Virus record (IMG/VR): IMGVR_UViG_3300046167_000189
Location: 1 to 34,442 of that record
DNA: 34,442 nt
Reading direction: 5' to 3' (one strand)
From: a virus
The notes under the pieces were generated by a model that worked only from the letters and a program-made list of their open reading frames with translations, searched no databases and was not told the origin of the DNA. The stretch's first letter is position 1, and each line of letters opens with the position of its first letter. Shown piece by piece: positions 28,871 to 34,442 of the stretch. Made by a program: the position numbers and the translations under genes.

Positions 28871-30393
28871 TACACTATCCTTCCCATAAGGGCTTGAATA
28901 TTGATTTCTTGTAAGGCGATGGACTTGCCATCAACCGTTGTTTCTACACCCACAGCCACGACTGTACCCTGACCGGAGGCATTGATCTTCTTGCGTTTAA
29001 TCAAAGCGATAGAGGATGAATACTCAGCCTCAGTGTTGAACTCTGATATGTTGTATTGTCCCACATTTGACTGCGGTAAGGTGTAGGCTTGCTTCCTGTA
29101 GTTACCTGAATAGTCATACGCCCAGTTCAATACGACCGTAGCCTCAGCCCCGTCAAAGGTAGTGAGGTTAATCTTCTTGAGGAACTTGAGGTTTGAGGTG
29201 TTACCAAAACTCAAGGGGTGACTGAAGTAGCTCAAGAGGTATCCGGTATCGTTGTCTGAATACCCTGTGTACTCTGCTATCCCATCCTGAACGCCAATGT
29301 ACAGCTCCTCAGAAGATGTCTCCGCGAAGCACAAGGGATTCATATGACTCCAAGTAGTCGCCCTGAAACTCCCGTCCTGTAGCGGGAAGCGTGTGTCAAA
29401 GGCATAAACTACCCCCAACTGCGGGAAGTTTAGTAACACAAACGCCTGTCGTGGCGAGTAGTGCATACTAATATTCCCTGTCTCTGCCGCGAAGAGAGAC
29501 TTAATATCGTTGTTGACGTTCTTGGATATATCTCCAATAGGAGCTGACTTCTCTTGGATAGTCCTTGAGAGACTACGCACACCTGAGTCATCGAGGAATA
29601 TTAGATCTTTACCTGTGGAGACTACTGCGTCCCTACCTACACAGCCCACGTTGGAGATAGTATCGGATAGGGTCATACTTGCAGGAGAAGACGCACCTTC
29701 GTACACAAGCATGGAGTTGCGACCGAAGATGATCAGAAAGCCATTGTGTGCCGCAAGAGCCGTAATAGTGTCATACCCTGTAGGCCACACGTTAGTTACG
29801 TCTATAGAACCTGACGAACCGCCTGACCACGCTGCTCCGTCTAACAGGTCAGACCAATAGATCGTAGACTTGTCATCATCAAAGTCTGCTACCCACATGC
29901 GACCAAACGCAGCGATAGCAACATGACCCTCGGGAGGAGTGCCTGTTGCGTGTGAGTGTGATGACATGGCTTCTACAGACCCAACATGATCTGCATATAA
30001 CAAAGGCTCATGCCCACGTTGGAAGAAGTACATATGGTCGTTGAAGTTGACCATCTTCCAATTGTTTTCTGTAATGGTGTAGCCTGAAGGAGTCTCGTCT
30101 ACCATCGTGGTAGTGCCTGAGAATATCTTGTTGTTGCCTGCGGAGAAGAACGTAATGTCTCCATCTTCAGCAACAAACTCACCCATAGACTCTATGCCGT
30201 CAGACGATCCAAGAAGGTCGTTGCCATTCAGGATTTCATAACCCTTCCTTGCGGCAATCCTGCCTTCCTTATCAATGACACAGTTGTCCGCGACCGCAGA
30301 GAAACTTGCGTCCTGCGCCAAGGGTGCGTCTTGGGTGTTTATACCCGCGAATCCCGGTGCAGTAATGGTAATGCTTTGTAGCTGTTGAGCCAT
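28870..30393 (-). CDS. Tail nozzle-like protein (beta-propeller)
   Basis: 507 aa. The N-terminus (SITITAPGFAGINTQDAPLA, DNCVIDKEGRIAARKGYEIL) is that of phage tail nozzle or tail-tube B-like proteins. Repeated beta blades follow, with STIYWSDLLDGAAWSGG, NGFLIIFGRNSMLVYEG and DLIFLDDSGVRSLSR. This propeller caps the tail tube below the adaptor. It works with the adjacent adaptor gene (30394). P22 gp10-like DNA stabilisation proteins have a similar propeller; either name fits. Confidence 0.85.
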   Translation of the reverse strand: MAQQLQSITITAPGFAGINTQDAPLAQDASFSAVADNCVIDKEGRIAARKGYEILNGNDLLGSSDGIESMGEFVAEDGDITFFSAGNNKIFSGTTTMVDETPSGYTITENNWKMVNFNDHMYFFQRGHEPLLYADHVGSVEAMSSHSHATGTPPEGHVAIAAFGRMWVADFDDDKSTIYWSDLLDGAAWSGGSSGSIDVTNVWPTGYDTITALAAHNGFLIIFGRNSMLVYEGASSPASMTLSDTISNVGCVGRDAVVSTGKDLIFLDDSGVRSLSRTIQEKSAPIGDISKNVNNDIKSLFAAETGNISMHYSPRQAFVLLNFPQLGVVYAFDTRFPLQDGSFRATTWSHMNPLCFAETSSEELYIGVQDGIAEYTGYSDNDTGYLLSYFSHPLSFGNTSNLKFLKKINLTTFDGAEATVVLNWAYDYSGNYRKQAYTLPQSNVGQYNISEFNTEAEYSSSIALIKRKKINASGQGTVVAVGVETTVDGKSIALQEINIQALMGRIV

Positions 30394-31041
30394 CTAAACC
30401 ACCATAAATGTTGTTTCGTCAGGGTAACGGTTAGCGTCAATAGCTATCGCGTCAGATAAGGCCGTAGAAGCAATAGCGAACTGCTCTGCTGCTGACTGAC
30501 CTCCTGTCTCTCCTCTCTCCCTCAGAGCCATAGCGAAGGCCATTTGGACTACAGGGTTGTGAGGTACGTTGATCTTTGTAGCGTCTGCCGTAATCAAGCC
30601 TTGAGGTTTAGCCATGTCAAACCGCAGGTTGTATATACCGTCAGGCTGTGGGTATAGCTTAACCTTAAGATCGTCACTCGCATCTACTCCTGTGATGGTG
30701 TAGGTAGACGGCGAACCCGAGGTAACGTCTTGATTGAAGTATACATTATTAAAGAATGACTTGGTTTCTAGCTTCATCATCCTGTTGGCTGAGTCATTGA
30801 TTACGTCCTTGAGGACAGCTTCTTGACCCGAGCCTGTTAGTGAATACTCCGCTGTACCGCTAACGGTGTTAACCAATACAGTGTCGCGAAGGGCAGACCA
30901 ATTCCAAGAATTCTCTACAATCCTCTTTGCGTCATTCACAAAGTCTCCGACCAATGCGGAGTAGTCAGACTCAAGGGCTGTGTCTACTTGATCTTCTCGT
31001 AATCGCCGAAGGACACTGTTGATCGCTTCTAGGTATGTCAT
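30394..31041 (-). CDS. Head-tail adaptor (tail tubular A-like)
   Basis: 215 aa. Helical N-terminus (TYLEAINSVLRRLREDQVDT), DAKRIVENSWNWSALRDTVL, then beta-rich YTITGVDASDDLKVKLYPQP and IYNLRFDMAKPQGLI, and a C-terminal helix AMALRERGETGGQSAAEQFA. This is the order of the T7 gp11-like adaptor that connects portal to nozzle. It is directly upstream of the nozzle gene. Its stop is one base from that ATG; its start overlaps the collagen-like gene by four bases (ATGA). Confidence 0.87.
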   Translation of the reverse strand: MTYLEAINSVLRRLREDQVDTALESDYSALVGDFVNDAKRIVENSWNWSALRDTVLVNTVSGTAEYSLTGSGQEAVLKDVINDSANRMMKLETKSFFNNVYFNQDVTSGSPSTYTITGVDASDDLKVKLYPQPDGIYNLRFDMAKPQGLITADATKINVPHNPVVQMAFAMALRERGETGGQSAAEQFAIASTALSDAIAIDANRYPDETTFMVV

Positions 31042-32348
31042 TGATTGCCTCCTGCGGCACGAAGGAATTGTTCAAACATCCCTTGTTGTACGTTTTCTAA
31101 TTTTGTAAATTTTGGCTCAAATAATATCGAATCTGTTATAGGAGTTTGATTAACAATTGAAGTTATCATTCCAATAGCGCCGTCACGACCATCACGACCA
31201 TCACGACCATCACGACCATCACGACCATCACGACCATCAGTACCATCAGCACCATCATCGCCGTCTTGACCGTCTTGACCATCTTGACCGTCCGTGCCGT
31301 TAGTAGCGCCTGTAACACTCGCGCCATTTGTATCACCTAAATCATCACCATTACCGTCATCACCTGCGCCGTTATCACCGTTACCGTTTGTAGTAATAGT
31401 GCTACCTGTGTTCGCGGCATTAGCAGTGGCCGCAGCATCTGCCTCGGCTTGTGTTTGGAATGGGCCATAGATTATTGAGTTGATTGCATCGTCAGCTAGA
31501 CCTGCTCCGGTGATGGTGATGTTTAAGCCCGAGCCTGTAGCGCCTGTGTCTTCGGTGTCATCAGTAACAGTGCTTGCATCACCTACTTGCTCAATGCTTG
31601 CTTGCCCCGTTTCCCAATCAAACATAATAGATTTGGTTGCACCTGTGTCTTCCGAGCTTGGATCAAAACCTTCTACGGTAGATGCGTCTAATGTTTCGCC
31701 CGTGTATATGCGATTACCATTTTCATCAAAAGGCGTGTAGTGAAATACATTGGCATCTGCATCGTAGACAAACGGATAGTCGCCAACAATCCTGTCGTCA
31801 GTGACTACATCTCCTGCTGCATATCCACCTGATGATTCTGCTGCTGCCTCTGCCTCTAACTCTGCCGCAGTTTGCTCTGCGCTTCCTGTAAGGTCTGTGT
31901 CTGCCTCGACAGTGCTATCAAGGGATTCTGCTGCGTCTTGTGCTGCTGCTTGTGAAGAACTTGCTGAGCTGTCAGAAGAATCGTCAGTAGTATTGTTAAA
32001 GAAAGGAATAAATGGCGCAAAGCCACCTGAGTTTATAATACCGTCATAAATTTGACGTTCGCCTGCTGTCATTTCTTCTACAGGCTTGTTCATTAGGTTT
32101 TCTAATGTATTAAAACCTTCTTCAACTCTTTGAGTTAAACCTGCTTGACCCCCTGCGGCAGCATCAGCAGCAGTAGGAAGACCCTGTAACCCTTGTTGAA
32201 TTGCAGAGTTGATAGCTCCTGTTAAGGCTTCTCGGTTAAATGCGTCAGCACTGCCTCCCCCAAGTGACGCCAAGCCTCCTTGATAAAAACTCTCAAGTCC
32301 AAGAAGAGGACTTCTTCCATATATATCAGCCATTGGATCTTGTGACAT
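31038..32348 (-). CDS. Collagen-like repeat virion protein candidate
   Basis: 436 aa. Polar N-terminus (MSQDPMADIYGRSPLLGLES), Ser/Ala/Glu-rich acidic low-complexity (about 125-175), a small beta region (VGDYPFVYDADANVFHYTPF), then an Asp/Asn/Gly-rich linker, and at about 350-390 thirteen Gly-X-Asp triplets including six exact GRD copies, ending GAIG. C-terminus has ITDSILFEPKFTKLENVQQG. A triple-helix spacer is likely, so it may be a trimeric fibre or host-binding appendage on the virion. Encoded by a 9-base tandem DNA repeat. Confidence 0.8.
   Translation of the reverse strand: MSQDPMADIYGRSPLLGLESFYQGGLASLGGGSADAFNREALTGAINSAIQQGLQGLPTAADAAAGGQAGLTQRVEEGFNTLENLMNKPVEEMTAGERQIYDGIINSGGFAPFIPFFNNTTDDSSDSSASSSQAAAQDAAESLDSTVEADTDLTGSAEQTAAELEAEAAAESSGGYAAGDVVTDDRIVGDYPFVYDADANVFHYTPFDENGNRIYTGETLDASTVEGFDPSSEDTGATKSIMFDWETGQASIEQVGDASTVTDDTEDTGATGSGLNITITGAGLADDAINSIIYGPFQTQAEADAAATANAANTGSTITTNGNGDNGAGDDGNGDDLGDTNGASVTGATNGTDGQDGQDGQDGDDGADGTDGRDGRDGRDGRDGRDGRDGAIGMITSIVNQTPITDSILFEPKFTKLENVQQGMFEQFLRAAGGNQ
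31183..31236. repeat. Six perfect copies of a 9-bp coding repeat
   Basis: TCACGACCA on the plus strand repeated six times without change (31183-31236), continuing to degenerate copies until about 31290. It encodes the Gly-Arg-Asp triplets of the collagen-like protein. Its identity at third positions indicates recent slippage expansion. Confidence 0.9.
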
Positions 32349-32534
32349 TTACTCGTCCTCATCTACTAACAGGTTGTTCGTGAGGGCAGACTTATAAGTC
32401 TCCATCAAACCTATTAGGATTATAGGGCTAACGCCCTTTTCAATTTCTGACTCAACCCAAGTACCAAGGGCTTCCATCGAGTCTTCTATTACCTTGTCTG
32501 TCTTGTCGTGTGGAAACTCTACAATCATGGGCAT
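32349..32534 (-). CDS. Acidic 61-aa protein
   Basis: 61 aa, ends directly at the collagen-like start. Reads IVEFPHDKTDKVIEDSMEAL, VESEIEKGVSPIILIGLMET, ending VDEDE. A helical small protein; no motif. Its start (ATG 32534, or 32528) overlaps the end of the lipoprotein gene by ten bases. Function unknown. Confidence 0.7.
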   Translation of the reverse strand: MPMIVEFPHDKTDKVIEDSMEALGTWVESEIEKGVSPIILIGLMETYKSALTNNLLVDEDE

Positions 32535-32737
32535 ACGTCCGGTAAAAGTATTCCTGTTGTGGTTAACACTATTACCCGCCCTGCCTTTCTAATGTACGTT
32601 ACAGGAGCGGTACAATAAATCTTAAAGTCTTCAACCAACCCCTTAGTGATGTCACCACGATCATACCCGTCTGAGAGGTTGTCGGTTATGGCGCAGCTCG
32701 GCAATGCTAAGGTGCATATCATTAACCATCTTTTCAT
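32525..32737 (-). CDS. Small lipoprotein overlapping the lipase gene end
   Basis: 70 aa from ATG 32737. Signal and lipobox: MKRWLMICTLALPSC with Cys15 as the lipidated residue. The mature part has SDGYDRGDITKGLVEDFKIY, CTAPVTYIRKAGR and a C-terminal Cys (LLPDVCP), a layout seen in small marine phage lipoproteins. It overlaps the lipase gene by 77 bases in another frame. A candidate outer-membrane spanin or lipid-envelope partner. Start position is uncertain (a longer frame begins at 32767). Confidence 0.72.
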   Translation of the reverse strand: MKRWLMICTLALPSCAITDNLSDGYDRGDITKGLVEDFKIYCTAPVTYIRKAGRVIVLTTTGILLPDVCP

Positions 32738-33353
32738 ACCCGCCCATTGAATGATCTGAGATTGCATCGCCTAGTCCAAAGTCATTGCTGACGTAACCCT
32801 TGGGGGGATTGAAGAACACCTGCCCCCAATTATCAAAGTACACAAGGTCTTGGTTTGCGTCAGGCTTGTATCCGATCTTAGGTATTCTACTCACAACGTC
32901 ACTGCCTGAGACGTAAGACACTTGTACCTCGTGGTTCATCTGCTTCTTAGAGCCTCGAAGGAAGACCCTTGGCTTACCAAAGGTAATCATCGTTAGGTCT
33001 GTAAAGTCTCTACAAGCCCACGCTGACAGCTCAGCTAACGCACCGCCAAGAGAGTGTCCCGTAATGACAGTCTTCTTGTGAGGGGTTAATAAACGCCTGA
33101 TTCGTTTCCACACTGACTTGTGTGCCATAGCAAACCCACCGTGAGTCCACCGTCTGTTGTAGTACGCAGGGAAAGCTGACAAGTTAAATAGCCAATCCCC
33201 TAAAGAGTTAGTGCCGCGAAAGACAACGTAGTCGCACTCAGGCGTACACTTAACGTATGCCACAGTAGAGGTTAGCTTATTCTCTATCTTGATAGCGCCA
33301 ACCATGTCGTCCTTGTAAGCGTCTAGTGACAGCTTTGCGGCGACCTTTTGCAT
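32661..33353 (-). CDS. Class 3 lipase-like alpha/beta hydrolase
   Basis: 230 aa from ATG 33353, overlapping the upstream stop (TAATG); a GTG at 33365 is an alternative. Signatures of class 3 lipases: YVVFRGTNSLGDWLFNLSAF (oxyanion region), VITGHSLGGALAELSAWACR with nucleophile Ser101, then MITFGKPRV, VSYVSGSDVVSRIPKIGY with Asp152, and ISDHSMGGYEKMV with His201. The triad is complete. No signal peptide is visible. It may degrade host phospholipids during lysis or entry. It sits between two lipoprotein genes, which suggests an envelope function. Confidence 0.9.
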   Translation of the reverse strand: MQKVAAKLSLDAYKDDMVGAIKIENKLTSTVAYVKCTPECDYVVFRGTNSLGDWLFNLSAFPAYYNRRWTHGGFAMAHKSVWKRIRRLLTPHKKTVITGHSLGGALAELSAWACRDFTDLTMITFGKPRVFLRGSKKQMNHEVQVSYVSGSDVVSRIPKIGYKPDANQDLVYFDNWGQVFFNPPKGYVSNDFGLGDAISDHSMGGYEKMVNDMHLSIAELRHNRQPLRRV

Positions 33354-33529
33354 TACTCTACACACTCGATCTGAATAGTGTTAGGTGCGACTACATCTGC
33401 AATGGCTTCGCGGTTAGCTAGTCTCTGAGTAGGAGACAGCTCGCAGTATTTCTCTACTGCACCGCCAACCATATCTAGTGAGGTGCAAGACGCGAGGAAC
33501 ATAACGGGGACGATCAGTAGTTTTTTCAT
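33353..33529 (-). CDS. Small lipoprotein upstream of the lipase
   Basis: 58 aa from ATG 33529 with GGAG upstream; the frame to 33583 runs into the neighbour. Signal and lipobox MKKLLIVPVMFLASC, Cys15. Mature part TSLDMVGGAVEKYCELSPTQ and ANREAIADVVAPNTIQIECVE contains two further Cys. The size is that of an Rz1-like outer-membrane spanin. Stop overlaps the lipase start. Confidence 0.78.
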   Translation of the reverse strand: MKKLLIVPVMFLASCTSLDMVGGAVEKYCELSPTQRLANREAIADVVAPNTIQIECVE

Positions 33530-33531
33530 AG

Positions 33532-33783
33532 TTACTCCATAAATCCAAAGAAAGCCGCAATACCTGCGGAAAGTAATATCCAAACAATTCTCTCGGTAGC
33601 CATTGAGGTAGCAATGTTTTCTGCCATAGAGTCCATCTTCTGCTCCATGCTGTCTACCTGTGCCTCGATCTTAGACTGACGGTTGAAGACCGTAACCAAC
33701 CTTTCTTCTACTCGCGCTAAAGAGATAATGGCCTCCTGTAGAGAGTCTATCTTCTTTTCTACTCTTGAGAGTCGGTCTTCCAT
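33532..33783 (-). CDS. Coiled coil with C-terminal membrane anchor
   Basis: 83 aa from ATG 33783 (AGGTG upstream); the frame to 33855 is an extension into the phosphoesterase gene. Residues 1-58 are a heptad-patterned coiled coil (EDRLSRVEKKIDSLQEAIIS, ARVEERLVTVFNRQSKIEAQ). The C-terminal 20 residues are hydrophobic (IVWILLSAGIAAFFGFME). Tail-anchored with the coil on one side of the membrane. Possible lysis protein (holin or spanin type); not proven. Ends two bases before the lipoprotein ATG. Confidence 0.75.
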   Translation of the reverse strand: MEDRLSRVEKKIDSLQEAIISLARVEERLVTVFNRQSKIEAQVDSMEQKMDSMAENIATSMATERIVWILLSAGIAAFFGFME

Positions 33784-33790
33784 ACTGCAC

Positions 33791-34442
33791 CTATAGCGTA
33801 AGATCAGCAGTTTTGCGGCTGCTTCTAAGTTGATAGATATGGCGTAATGCTTCACCGCCTTCTCGATGGAAGACTATTTGGTGCATCGCTGAGGCTGCAC
33901 CGTAACCTGCCCCTGCATGCCACGAGTCAGGAGGAGCTAATGTCGCAAAGGACTCTACGAATACTCCGTTGTCTGTCTCTAACAAAGTCTGATGGTGTAT
34001 ATGTCCTACTAGCCACTTGCGGTAGTTAGTAGACGACCACTGCTCAGGAAGCATCTTAGGCAACAGGGATGCGAGCTTAGGCGCTTTAACCCTGTCCCCG
34101 TGGTGTACTGCTATTAAGTTCTTGCCAAACTGTAGAGTGTGAAAGAACCCGTGAGGGTCTAGTATTGTCACTCGCGGTTCGTTGGCGTAGTAATACTTTA
34201 GTATTAATGCAAGAGCTATGGCAGTGTCAGAGTCGTGGTTACCACGAGCCATAATGACCGCTACCTTCTTGTGCTTCTCTAGCATCTTTGAGATAGAGTA
34301 CACAAAGGTCTGTGCTGCTACGTCTAGTACGACTTCAATTCGGGTATCTACGTCTAGCTTTGTTCCTCCAAAGGTCGTACCACCTGAGCCGTTAGCGTGG
34401 ATAAAATCTCCCACGTTAACTAACAAGGCATTCTCAGAAGGA
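33791..34442 (-). CDS. HTH plus metallophosphoesterase, C-terminal part (cut by window end)
   Basis: The coding frame runs to the window edge; the first in-frame codon inside it begins at 34441. The metallophosphoesterase motifs continue those of the fragment at 1-526: LLVNVGDFIHANG (D-x-x-H type), AVIMARGNHDSDTA (GNHD), AVHHGDRVKAP (H-G-D) and WLVGHIHHQTLL (G-H-x-H). Residues after that are a beta/alpha C-terminus ending SSRKTADLTL. The full enzyme would be about 390 residues. A frame analysis of the two ends shows one base (or 1 plus a multiple of 3) missing between them. Substrate unknown. Confidence 0.85.
   Translation of the reverse strand, partial: PSENALLVNVGDFIHANGSGGTTFGGTKLDVDTRIEVVLDVAAQTFVYSISKMLEKHKKVAVIMARGNHDSDTAIALALILKYYYANEPRVTILDPHGFFHTLQFGKNLIAVHHGDRVKAPKLASLLPKMLPEQWSSTNYRKWLVGHIHHQTLLETDNGVFVESFATLAPPDSWHAGAGYGAASAMHQIVFHREGGEALRHIYQLRSSRKTADLTL

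Noticed and set aside
31183-31290. Short tandem array as a CRISPR
   Set aside because: Repeats are contiguous nine-base units inside a coding frame with no spacers.

Overview
The window reads as a nearly complete genome of a strictly lytic podovirus (short-tailed dsDNA phage). The host is Gram-negative: two small proteins carry bacterial lipoboxes, and the lysis-related proteins have membrane and coiled-coil topologies suited to an inner and outer membrane. The mix of small conserved genes, with a stand-alone CHC2 zinc finger, DUF3310, DUF5872 and a SleB-type hydrolase, resembles aquatic or marine podoviruses, but the host cannot be named from the sequence. There is no integrase, excisionase, tRNA, CRISPR array, DNA polymerase or RNA polymerase, so the phage should depend on host polymerases.

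Layout. One leftward late block runs from about 12047 down to 1. If the molecule is circular or circularly permuted, it continues from 34442 down to 22856. In order of transcription it holds: small terminase, GH24 lysozyme, a 41-aa very basic protein, a DUF5872 protein, large terminase, portal, a 53-aa coiled coil, a 79-aa protein, an FmdB-like zinc ribbon, scaffold, major capsid, a 94-aa basic protein, tail fibre, a probable tail assembly protein, a 278-aa unknown, and a membrane/secreted cluster (91, 70 and 154 aa). Next comes an HTH plus metallophosphoesterase protein that is split by the window ends, then a tail-anchored coiled coil, a lipoprotein, a class 3 lipase, a second lipoprotein, a 61-aa protein, a collagen-like protein, tail adaptor, tail nozzle, a short fibre-like protein, and three large internal-virion or ejection candidates.

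The rightward early block (13066 to 22859) begins with two very acidic small proteins and ArdC, a likely anti-restriction set. Small unknown genes follow. A replication set comes next (stand-alone CHC2 zinc finger, helicase loader-like protein, RecA-fold helicase with an unusual Walker A). Then comes a recombination set (ERF annealing protein, YqaJ-type exonuclease, SSB-tail protein, NinB-like and NinG-like proteins) with small zinc-ribbon and HTH proteins, a SleB-like hydrolase and DUF3310. Genes are packed with 1 to 20 base overlaps. The early and late blocks meet tail to tail at 22856-22859 with overlapping stop codons.

The only large non-coding stretch is 12048-13065, between the divergent blocks. 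It holds an AT-rich imperfect palindrome, two strong G-quadruplex motifs on the minus strand (one telomere-like), a candidate promoter, hairpins and a 13-bp direct repeat. It is the best candidate for the replication origin and the early/late regulatory hub. Perfect GC hairpins with tetraloops, without U-tracts, punctuate both operons.

The two window ends carry the two halves of one phosphoesterase gene. The join is off by one reading-frame base, so the sequence is probably a circular assembly opened or trimmed inside that gene. All functional calls rest on reading motifs by eye; no database search was run.
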